NCBI RefSeq assembly: GCF_040706535.1
Contig: NZ_JAPDRJ010000003.1
Coordinates: 186,001-250,000, forward strand
Source: Lentisalinibacter orientalis
Lineage (GTDB): Bacteria > Pseudomonadota > Gammaproteobacteria > Steroidobacterales > Woeseiaceae
DNA: 64,000 nucleotides
Reading direction: 5' to 3'
This document shows positions 1 through 7,220 of this stretch, piece after piece. The translations under genes and the position numbers were made by a program. Position 1 is the first letter of the stretch. Each line of letters opens with the position of its first letter. The notes under the pieces are model-generated. The model saw nothing but the letters and a program-made list of their open reading frames with translations. It made no database searches and was not told where the DNA came from.

Positions 1-4
1 CACC

Positions 5-343
5 ATGTCCAAGCCGGGTCTGCTGACGCTGACGATCAAGGACAAGAGCGCGTTGTATCTGGCGTACATGCCGTTCGTGCACAACGGCGGTCTGTTCATA
101 CCCACCAACAGCTCTTACCGGCTGGGCGACGAGGTGTTCATGCTGCTGAACCTGATGGGCGAGGACGAGAAGATCCCGGTGGCCGGCAAGGTGATCTGGA
201 TGACGCCCAAGGGAGCCCAGGGCAAGCGGACCGCCGGCATCGGCGTCCAGTTTTCCGAGCAGGACCAGGGCAACACCCAGAAGAAGATCGAGAACTATCT
301 GGCCGGCGCGCTGAGCGGGGACAAGCCCACCCACACCATGTGA
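5..343 (+). CDS. pilZ: Type IV pilus PilZ-family protein
   Basis: Cytoplasmic PilZ-domain protein needed for type IV pilus assembly in related bacteria. The 112 residues cover one whole domain: FVHNGGLFIPT at 24-34, KIPVAGKVIW at 56-65 and AGIGVQF at 77-83 are the conserved stretches of the pilus PilZ subtype. This subtype lacks the RxxxR and D/NxSxxG c-di-GMP motifs, and neither is visible here, so direct c-di-GMP binding is unlikely. The ATG lies four bases from the window edge, so the ribosome binding site and any upstream operon partners (often DNA polymerase III delta-prime) cannot be seen. The gene is convergent with the next one. Confidence 0.93.
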   Translation: MSKPGLLTLTIKDKSALYLAYMPFVHNGGLFIPTNSSYRLGDEVFMLLNLMGEDEKIPVAGKVIWMTPKGAQGKRTAGIGVQFSEQDQGNTQKKIENYLAGALSGDKPTHTM

Positions 344-361
344 GGCCGCGGCAGCTGCCGG

Positions 362-1414
362 TCAGGGATTGCGGGCGCTGTTGATGCCGCCCCGCAGGAC
401 GCAGGCGTTGAAGCCCCTCTCGCTCAGGATGTAGGCGCCGGCCGAGCTGCGCCGCCCCGTGTCGCAGCAGACGATGTAGCGCTTGTCCTTGTCCAGCGTG
501 CCGAGCTTCAGCCGGATGAAGTACAGCGGGATGTTGACCGCGCCTTCCTGGTGGTAGTTGTCGAACTCGCTCGGCAGGCGCACGTCCAGCCACTGGCCGC
601 CTTTCCCCACGATGTCCTGGGCTTCCGTATAGTCCACCCACTCGAGCATGGGCTCGTTCAGCAGCGTGTTGAAATCGTCCTTGCCGAGGCGCATCACCGA
701 GCCGTCGGTCAGCATGGTGACCGTCGCGTTGCGCTTGGCGTCGGAGATCAGGGCCTCCTCGCCGAAGGTGTCGCCCACGCCGAGTTCGGCCAGCCGGATG
801 CCTTCCTTGTTCAGCGGCGTCTCCCGGGTGACCGCGCACTTGCCGCGGGTGATCACGTAGAAATAATCGCCCTCGGCGCCCTGCTTGATGACCTGGTCGC
901 CAGCCTTGTAATTGATCTGCTGCATGCGCATGAAGATCGCCTGGATGTTGGCCGGCGGGATCTTGTGGAAGGCCTTGGTCTGCAGCAGGGTGGTCATCCA
1001 GTCGTCGCCGCCCTCGGTCTGATCGTCGCGCAGCTCGCTCACCTCGTAGGAGCCGGTCTGGTCCCAGGTCAGCATCACGTCCAGCAGGTCGCTGTCGATG
1101 TTGAGATACTGGATCTTCGTGCGGGTACGGGCCGTGTAGCGCCGGGGCAGTATGGGGGAGAGCGGATTGCGCGCCTCCTCGGTGCCGCCCTGGATGGTCT
1201 CCACCACCTGATTGCCGTCCACGAGTTCGACGCTGCCGCTGACGATGTAGAGGGTGCGCTTCTCGGAGTCTCCCTCGCGGAACAGGACCTGATTCGGCTC
1301 CAGCTCGTGGACCTGGGTCTTCTTCGCGAGCGCGGACAGATTCTCGCGCTTGAGTCCGTCGAGCGGAGAGAAGCCCTTCAGCAGGTTCGGATCTACCTGT
1401 CCTCGTTCCGTCAT
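362..1414 (-). CDS. Double cyclic-nucleotide-binding domain protein with C-terminal rhodanese domain
   Basis: A 350-residue predicted cytoplasmic protein. Residues about 14-130 and 145-265 form two cNMP-binding-type beta barrels; the second carries the phosphate-binding-cassette-like FGEEALISDAKRNATV. Residues about 265-350 form a rhodanese domain with the active-site loop CDTGRRS, so the catalytic cysteine is present. There is no helix-turn-helix, so this is not a Crp-type transcription factor. The layout suggests a ligand-gated sulfurtransferase or scaffold, but the ligand and acceptor are unknown. ATG start at 1414 with only a weak Shine-Dalgarno. It follows the beta-oxidation gene on the same strand after 143 bases, so it may have its own promoter. 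Confidence 0.85.
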   Translation of the reverse strand: MTERGQVDPNLLKGFSPLDGLKRENLSALAKKTQVHELEPNQVLFREGDSEKRTLYIVSGSVELVDGNQVVETIQGGTEEARNPLSPILPRRYTARTRTKIQYLNIDSDLLDVMLTWDQTGSYEVSELRDDQTEGGDDWMTTLLQTKAFHKIPPANIQAIFMRMQQINYKAGDQVIKQGAEGDYFYVITRGKCAVTRETPLNKEGIRLAELGVGDTFGEEALISDAKRNATVTMLTDGSVMRLGKDDFNTLLNEPMLEWVDYTEAQDIVGKGGQWLDVRLPSEFDNYHQEGAVNIPLYFIRLKLGTLDKDKRYIVCCDTGRRSSAGAYILSERGFNACVLRGGINSARNP

Positions 1415-1557
1415 TTTATCGCCAGTTCATCCGTGGTGGGCCGCCGGCCGGTGCGCGGGCCGCGGTCAGAGAAAACGTCGACTCCCGGGTGGCGCATTGT
1501 ACATTCAATGGCTTGGCAAGATCAGGAACGCGTCCCAATTTCCACTGACAGCGGCGC

Positions 1558-3612
1558 TCACTCGTCGCGGGAGGCGAAGGCATCCCAGCCGTCCGCCGGC
1601 CGGAACCGCTCGCCGTACTCCATGGCGAACTTCTCCAGGCGGCTGCGGATCTCGGCGACGCCGCGGGACCGGGCGTAGTGCAGCGGGCCGCCGCGGAACG
1701 GCGCGAATCCGGTGCCGAAGATCACGCCGGCATCCAGAAGGTCTTCGTCCTCCACGACGCTCTCCGCCAGGCAGGCGACGGCCTCGTTGACCATGGGCAG
1801 GATCAGCCGGTCCTGCAGGTCCGGCGGCTCGGGCCCTTCCGGGTCGGACTGCTTGACGGCCTTGCCGTCCTCCCAGCGGTAGAAGCCCTGGCCGGATTTT
1901 CTCCCCACATTGCCGGCGTCGACCATCTCCCTGAGCTTCTCGGGCAGGGGGTAGCCGTACGCATCGGCGAGGATTGTCGAGACGTGCCAGGCGACGTCCA
2001 GCCCGACGCTGTCGGCCAGCTCCACCGGCCCCATGGGCATGCCGAAATCCACGGCCGCCTGGTCGATGACCTCCAGGGCGACGCCTTCCTCGTGCAGGCG
2101 CATCGCCTCGCCCATGTAAGGCGCCAGCACCCGGTTCACCACGAAGCCCGGCGAGCTCGCGCACTCCAGCGGGAACTTGCCGATGGCCTTGACGAAGCAA
2201 TGGCCGGCGTCCACGGCGGCGGCTTCGGTATCGGCACAGCGGATCACCTCCACGAGGGGCAGCTGCGCCACGGGGTTGAAGAAGTGCAGACCGATCAGCC
2301 GGGCCGGCGCCGCGAGCACCGTGCGCAGCTCCTCCAGGCGTATGGACGAGGTGTTGGTGGCGAGCACCGCGCCGTCCTTCATCTTCGGCTCCAGCTCCCG
2401 GTACAGCTCCTGCTTCGCGTCCTTGTCCTCGAAGATGGCCTCGATCACCAGATCCGCCGCGGCCACGCCATCGCCGGCCACGTCCGCCCGCAGCCGGCCC
2501 TTCGCCGCCTCCCGTTCCTCGTCGTCACGGATCCGTTTGTCGAAGAGCTTCTCCGCCCGTTCCAGCGCCGGCGTGATGTATTTCTCCTCCCGGTCCTGCA
2601 GGGTGACCTCCAGGCCGCGCAGCGCGCACCAGGCCGCGATATCGCCGCCCATGACGCCGGCGCCGACGACGTGCAGGTGGCGGGCCCGGGGCGCATCGCG
2701 GCTGCCCTGGGATTTCAGCCGGTTCTGCAGGAAGAACACGCGTACCAGATTGCGGGAGGCGTCCGTGCACATGAGCTCGGCGATGGAGTGCGCCTCGGCC
2801 ACGTAGCCGCCGTCCGGGCTGCCGCCGTGTTTCTGCCAGAGCTCGACGATGGCGTACGGGGCGGGGTAGTGGTCGCGCCGGGCGCGTTTGGCGACCCGTG
2901 CGCGCATCTGTCTGGCGACGAAGGGCCGCACCGGCGCCAGATTCAGCAGCTTCTGGGTGAAGCCGGCCCGGCTGCGGGGCGGGCGCGAGCCGATGATCTC
3001 CCGCGCCGCCGCCTTCCAGTTGTCCCGCGTGACGAGTCGGTCCACCAGCCCGGCGGATCTGGCCTTCTTCGGCGTCAGCGACTTGCCGGTCAGCATCAGC
3101 TCCATCGCCGCGGTGACGCCGGCGATCTGCACGGCCCGGACGGTGCCGCCGAAACCGGGGTGGATGCCCAGCTGCACCTCGGGCAGGCCGATGGTCTTGC
3201 GCTCGCTGTCCACGGCCAGGCGGTAATCGCAGGCCATGGCGAGTTCCAGGCCGCCGCCGAGGGCGTAGCCGTCGATCACCGCCACGGTGGGGCAACGCAG
3301 CGCCTCGACCCGGTCGAGCACCTGCTGGCCCAGGCGCACCAGCTCGAAGGCCTGCTCCGTGGACTCGATGCGGGTGAACTCGTTGATGTCGGCACCCATG
3401 ATGAAGCCGCTCGGCTTCACCGAATAGACGACCACGCCCTTGGGCGGGTCGTCCTCGATGCCGCCGATGACGGTGTCCAGTTCACGCAGGACCGGTCCGG
3501 ACAGTACGTTGGCGCCGCCGTCGGCCTTGTCCGCCGCCAGCCAGAGGACGCCGCTCGAATCGGTTTCCGTGCGCCAGTGCTCGAGCCCGCCGCGTGCATT
3601 TTCGTCGCTCAT
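1558..3612 (-). CDS. Bifunctional enoyl-CoA hydratase / 3-hydroxyacyl-CoA dehydrogenase (FadB/FadJ-like alpha subunit)
   Basis: Carries out two steps of fatty-acid beta-oxidation: hydration of the enoyl-CoA and NAD-dependent oxidation of the 3-hydroxyacyl-CoA. The N-terminal 1-200 residues are crotonase-fold, with the oxyanion region FIMGADINEF and both catalytic glutamates (LGGGLELA and GLPEVQLG). The dehydrogenase part starts near residue 310 with the Rossmann motif VGAGVMGG and contains the catalytic histidine in GLHFFNPV. At 684 residues it is slightly shorter than E. coli FadB/FadJ. No thiolase (beta subunit) is next to it. The start has a clear AAGGAG upstream. It is preceded 48 bases away by an EEP-family gene on the same strand. 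Confidence 0.92.
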   Translation of the reverse strand: MSDENARGGLEHWRTETDSSGVLWLAADKADGGANVLSGPVLRELDTVIGGIEDDPPKGVVVYSVKPSGFIMGADINEFTRIESTEQAFELVRLGQQVLDRVEALRCPTVAVIDGYALGGGLELAMACDYRLAVDSERKTIGLPEVQLGIHPGFGGTVRAVQIAGVTAAMELMLTGKSLTPKKARSAGLVDRLVTRDNWKAAAREIIGSRPPRSRAGFTQKLLNLAPVRPFVARQMRARVAKRARRDHYPAPYAIVELWQKHGGSPDGGYVAEAHSIAELMCTDASRNLVRVFFLQNRLKSQGSRDAPRARHLHVVGAGVMGGDIAAWCALRGLEVTLQDREEKYITPALERAEKLFDKRIRDDEEREAAKGRLRADVAGDGVAAADLVIEAIFEDKDAKQELYRELEPKMKDGAVLATNTSSIRLEELRTVLAAPARLIGLHFFNPVAQLPLVEVIRCADTEAAAVDAGHCFVKAIGKFPLECASSPGFVVNRVLAPYMGEAMRLHEEGVALEVIDQAAVDFGMPMGPVELADSVGLDVAWHVSTILADAYGYPLPEKLREMVDAGNVGRKSGQGFYRWEDGKAVKQSDPEGPEPPDLQDRLILPMVNEAVACLAESVVEDEDLLDAGVIFGTGFAPFRGGPLHYARSRGVAEIRSRLEKFAMEYGERFRPADGWDAFASRDE

Positions 3613-3660
3613 TGCCTGCTCCTTGCGCCGTATCGGCGTCGTTGTTCCGATTTCCTCGTT

Positions 3661-4401
3661 TCAGGCCGCCTGCACCGAGAAGTCGCAGACCAGCGGCAGA
3701 TGGTCCGAAAAGCGGACCTGCGGGATCTCGAAATGCTCGATGCGGATACCCTCCTGGTAGAGGATGAAATCCAGCTCCTTGCGCGGCGCCCGGCTGGGGT
3801 AGGAGGGCGCGCCGGTGGTGTTCGCGCTCTTCAGGCCGGTGGCCTGCATGAATAGATACATCTCGTTCTCGCCCCAGAAGGTATTGAAATCCCCGGCGAC
3901 CATCACCGGTTTCTCGGTCTTCATCACCAGGTCGTGCAGATGGCGTAACTGCAGATGGCGATGCCGGTACTTCAGCGACAGGTGCACCAGGAAGACGGCG
4001 AAATCGTCGAGTTCCAGCTCGATGATCAGCCGCTTGATGCCGGTGTCGAAGTAGTGGAAGCGCTCGCCGTGGATGCCGGGGGCGGCCAGGAACGCATTGC
4101 CCTGCTTGCGGATGATCGGCAGCAGCTTGTTGACCGAACTGGCCCCGTACTTGATCTCGTAGGAGGTGTTGTGGCCGAGCGCCCGGGCGATCTCCTCCGC
4201 CTGGTTCACACGCCGGCTGCGGATGGAGCCCGTATCCACCTCCACCAGGCCGACGATATCCGGGCTCACCGACTGGATGAACTCGATGATCCGGTCCAGG
4301 TTCGGCCGGTTGCCCAGCAGGTAGCCCGCGCCGGGCACGGGCACGTGCATGGATGCACCGCCGCCGACTCCGTAGCGGATGTTGTAGAGCAATAAGCGCA
4401 T
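3661..4401 (-). CDS. Endonuclease/exonuclease/phosphatase (EEP) family protein
   Basis: A 246-residue metal-dependent phosphodiesterase-fold protein. EEP motifs in order: LLLYNIRYG at the N-terminus, GLVEVDTGS (metal-binding glutamate), VMVAGDFNTF (catalytic aspartate and asparagine) and SDHLPLVCDF near the C-terminus (catalytic Asp-His). No signal peptide is visible. I chose the ATG at 4401 because the family domain begins directly there; the reading frame continues upstream to 4536 but that part is low-complexity and not family-like. Substrate unknown: nucleic acid, lipid headgroup or nucleotide are all possible. Divergent from the TIR-like gene, with a 203-base intergenic region. Confidence 0.85.
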   Translation of the reverse strand: MRLLLYNIRYGVGGGASMHVPVPGAGYLLGNRPNLDRIIEFIQSVSPDIVGLVEVDTGSIRSRRVNQAEEIARALGHNTSYEIKYGASSVNKLLPIIRKQGNAFLAAPGIHGERFHYFDTGIKRLIIELELDDFAVFLVHLSLKYRHRHLQLRHLHDLVMKTEKPVMVAGDFNTFWGENEMYLFMQATGLKSANTTGAPSYPSRAPRKELDFILYQEGIRIEHFEIPQVRFSDHLPLVCDFSVQAA

Positions 4402-4604
4402 GCCTGTTCCCGGCGTTCGGAGGGGCAGTCGGGCGGGCCGGGACCTTGCCGGCGCTGCCGACTCCCCGGACAGCCTGACTCCCACGGATGATAGCAGGTC
4501 GGGCCGCTCCGGGAGGCAGTCCGGAGCGTGCCGCACATGCTGGCCCCCCGGTTGCCGGATTCGCTACACTACCCGGGTTCCGAGCCGGCCGCCGGAGGTC
4601 TTTC

Positions 4605-5051
4605 GTGTCCGAAGATAACCCTATCCGGGTGTACGTCACCCACACGTTCAGCGAGAGTGACGACTACCTGCGGCTGTTCGAGTACATCGAGAGCAACCCC
4701 AATTTCTTCTACGTGAACACCAGCAAGCCGGACGGGCTGCCCGCCGGCGGCAGCGAGGCGTTCAAGGCGGCGCTGCGCGAGCAGATCGAGGCCGCGGAAA
4801 CCGTCGTCGTCCTGGCCAGCCTGTTCGAGAAGAAACGGGACTGGATCCAGTACCAGATCGACGCCGCCCAGGCGCTCGGCAGGCCGATCATCGCCATGAA
4901 GCCCTTCGGCGGCGTCCTGCCGATGCCGGCCGAGGTGTCGCGGGTGGCCCGCGAAGAACCGGAATGGAACGAGCGGGAGATCGTGGACGCCATCAAGCGG
5001 GCGGCACGGAACGAGGATACCAACCGCTGGGAGGTCATCGACTTCCCCTGA
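4605..5051 (+). CDS. TIR-like (MTH538/DUF1863-type) domain protein
   Basis: A 148-residue protein that is essentially one TIR-like/flavodoxin-like domain: IRVYVTHTFSES at residues 6-17 is the first strand and box-1-like loop, AETVVVLASLFEKKRDW is the central strand and helix, and LGRPIIAMKPFG is strand D. GTG start at 4605, with GGAGGT five bases upstream; an in-frame upstream ATG at 4488 is rejected because it has no such site and would add a low-complexity leader. The MTH538-like family includes ThsB of Thoeris antiphage defence, but many members are uncharacterised. No ThsA-like partner is nearby. Assignment rests on pattern recognition, not a profile search. Confidence 0.62.
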   Translation: MSEDNPIRVYVTHTFSESDDYLRLFEYIESNPNFFYVNTSKPDGLPAGGSEAFKAALREQIEAAETVVVLASLFEKKRDWIQYQIDAAQALGRPIIAMKPFGGVLPMPAEVSRVAREEPEWNEREIVDAIKRAARNEDTNRWEVIDFP

Positions 5052-5152
5052 GGCCCCGTCCGGCGGCGGGCGCTCGCCATGGAAGCAGTCGAACTGCCGG
5101 GGACGGGTTCCCCGCGGGGCAGGATTTTGTCCGGAGGAGTGAACGGAGAATC

Positions 5153-6175
5153 ATGACAATCAAGACCGATGCGCTGATCGTCGGGGCCGGCCCCTGCGGG
5201 CTGTTCCAGGTATTCGAGCTGGGGCTGCTGGGCCTGCACGCGGAGGTGGTGGAGACCATGCCCGTGGTCGGCGGGCAGTGCGCCGAGCTCTACCCGGACA
5301 AGCCGATCTACGACATCCCCGCCATCCCGGTGTGCAGCGCGGCCGAGCTGGTCGAGCGGCTGATGGAGCAGATCAAGCCGTTCTCGCCCGGCTTCCACCT
5401 GGGCGAGGAGGTCACCGAGGTCTCCGGCGAGGGGCCATTCCACGTGAAGACCAGTGGTGGCAAGGAGTTCGAGGCGAAGACCGTCATCATCGCTGGCGGC
5501 GTCGGTTCTTTCCAGCCCCGGGAGCTCCGCGTGGAGGGCGTCGACGGGCTGATCGACAAGCACGTCTTCTATCGGGTGCGCGATCCGGGTCGCTTCGCCG
5601 GCAAGCGGGTGGTCGTGCTCGGCGCCGGCGACTCGGCGCTGGACTGGGTGCTGGAACTGATCGACTCCGTGGAGTCCATGACGCTGGTGCATCGTTCGGA
5701 TCAGTTCAGGGCCGCACCCGCCTCGGTGGCGCGGATGCGCGAGCTGGTGGCCACCGGCAGGATGGACCTGATCGAGTTCGGCAACGTGACCGCCATCGAG
5801 GCCGACGGCGACACCCTGCAGTCGGTGACGGTGTCGGTGAAGGACCAGGACGAGCGCCGCGTCGAGCTGGACGACCTGCTGGTGTTCTTCGGCCTGGCGC
5901 CGAAACTCGGTCCCATTGCCGAGTGGGGCCTGGACATCAATCGCAAGACCATCAACGTAGACACGGAGAAGTTCGAGACGAACATCCCGGGTATCTACGC
6001 CATCGGCGACATCAACCACTACCCGGGCAAGAAGAAGCTGATCCTGAGCGGATTCCACGAGGCCGCGCTGGCGGCCTTCGCGGCCAAGTCCTTCATCGAG
6101 CCCGACAAGAAAGTGCACCTGCAGTACACGACGACCAGCCCGATCATGCACAAGCGCCTCGGCGTGGACGACTGA
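5153..6175 (+). CDS. Ferredoxin-NADP+ reductase, thioredoxin-reductase-like type
   Basis: FAD- and NADPH-binding flavoprotein of the TrxR-like ferredoxin/flavodoxin-NADP reductase family, moving electrons between NADPH and ferredoxin in the cytoplasm. FAD motif VGAGPCGLFQ near residues 10-19; the family-typical GGQCAELYPDKPIYDIPA follows at about 38-55; NADP motif LGAGDSALDW near 158-167; C-terminal FAD contact AIGDINHYPGK near 283. The CxxC redox pair of true thioredoxin reductase is missing, as expected for this family. 340 residues, normal length. ATG at 5153 preceded by GGAG. It is followed within 16 bases by a glycerophosphodiesterase gene, so the two may be cotranscribed. Confidence 0.93.
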   Translation: MTIKTDALIVGAGPCGLFQVFELGLLGLHAEVVETMPVVGGQCAELYPDKPIYDIPAIPVCSAAELVERLMEQIKPFSPGFHLGEEVTEVSGEGPFHVKTSGGKEFEAKTVIIAGGVGSFQPRELRVEGVDGLIDKHVFYRVRDPGRFAGKRVVVLGAGDSALDWVLELIDSVESMTLVHRSDQFRAAPASVARMRELVATGRMDLIEFGNVTAIEADGDTLQSVTVSVKDQDERRVELDDLLVFFGLAPKLGPIAEWGLDINRKTINVDTEKFETNIPGIYAIGDINHYPGKKKLILSGFHEAALAAFAAKSFIEPDKKVHLQYTTTSPIMHKRLGVDD

Positions 6176-6191
6176 GGCGGCGACGACGGGC

Positions 6192-7193
6192 ATGGCAACG
6201 ACGGCCGGCATGGCGATATCCACCCGCCGGCCCGTCGTGATCGCCCACCGGGGCGCTTCCGGCTATCTGCCGGAGCACACGCTGGAAGCCAAGGCGCTGG
6301 CCTACGGCCTCGGCGCGGACTACCTGGAGCAGGACCTCGTCGCCTCGAAGGACGACGCGCTCCTGGTGCTGCACGACATCCACCTGGACCGCGTCACCGA
6401 CGTGGCCGAGCGCTTCCCAGACCGGGCCCGGTCCGACGGGCGCTGGTACGCCCGGGATCTGACCCTGGCCGAAATCCGCACGCTGCGGGTGACCGAGAGG
6501 CTGGACGGGGAGGGCCGGGAGGCGAACTACCCCGGGCGCTTCCCCGCACGCAGCGGCAATTTCCGCATCAACACGCTGGCCGAGGAGATCGCGCTGGTCC
6601 GCGGCCTGAACGCCTCCACCGGGCGGCAGGTCGGCATCTACCCCGAGATCAAGCGCCCGGCCTGGCACCGGGCCGAGGGGGTGGACCTCTCGGCACTCCT
6701 GCTCGCCGCCCTGGACGAGGCCGGTGTCACGCCGCGCTCGGACGCCGTCTACCTCCAGTGCTTCGACGCCGGCGAGCTGCGCCGCCTGCGCGAGGAATTC
6801 CGCACCGACTTCCGGCTCGTCCAGCTCATCGGCGAGAACGACTGGGGCGAGTCCGACACCGATTACGACGCGCTGAAGACGGAGGAGGGACTGGCCGCGC
6901 TCGCCGCCACCGCCGATGCCATCGGACCCTGGGTCGGCCAGCTCTACGCACTGGACGACAACGGGCGGCCCAGGGCGGGCCGCCTCGCGGCCGACGCCCG
7001 TGCGGCGGGGCTCGCCGTGCATCCGTATACCTTCCGTGCCGACGACCTGGCCGCCGGTTTCCCGGACCTCGAGGAGATGTTGCGCTGGTTCGTGACCGAG
7101 CTGGGCGTCGACGGCCTGTTCACCGATTTCCCCGACCGTGCCGCCGCTGTCTTTGACGAGCTGGGCCTGGTGCGCCAGGTGCCGCGCCCCTGA
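6192..7193 (+). CDS. Glycerophosphodiester phosphodiesterase (GlpQ-like)
   Basis: Hydrolyses glycerophosphodiesters from phospholipid turnover to glycerol-3-phosphate and an alcohol. The GDPD hallmark HRGASGYLPEHT is at residues 19-30, followed by the metal-binding acidic pair in YLEQDLVASKD and by HDIHLDR; GIYPEIKRPAWH contains a further metal/catalytic residue. 333 residues matches GlpQ rather than the shorter UgpQ. Unlike periplasmic GlpQ there is no signal peptide, so a cytoplasmic location is inferred. Two in-frame ATGs (6192, 6210) are possible starts; neither has a strong ribosome binding site. It ends convergently with the TonB-receptor gene, 27 bases apart, with no visible terminator hairpin between them. 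Confidence 0.92.
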   Translation: MATTAGMAISTRRPVVIAHRGASGYLPEHTLEAKALAYGLGADYLEQDLVASKDDALLVLHDIHLDRVTDVAERFPDRARSDGRWYARDLTLAEIRTLRVTERLDGEGREANYPGRFPARSGNFRINTLAEEIALVRGLNASTGRQVGIYPEIKRPAWHRAEGVDLSALLLAALDEAGVTPRSDAVYLQCFDAGELRRLREEFRTDFRLVQLIGENDWGESDTDYDALKTEEGLAALAATADAIGPWVGQLYALDDNGRPRAGRLAADARAAGLAVHPYTFRADDLAAGFPDLEEMLRWFVTELGVDGLFTDFPDRAAAVFDELGLVRQVPRP

Positions 7194-7220
7194 GCCGACG
7201 GCGCCCGGATCACGCGAGTA

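Noticed and set aside
4605..5051. A Thoeris antiphage system around the TIR-like gene
   Set aside because: No ThsA-like (NADase/SLOG) gene or other effector lies within several kilobases; the neighbours are metabolic.
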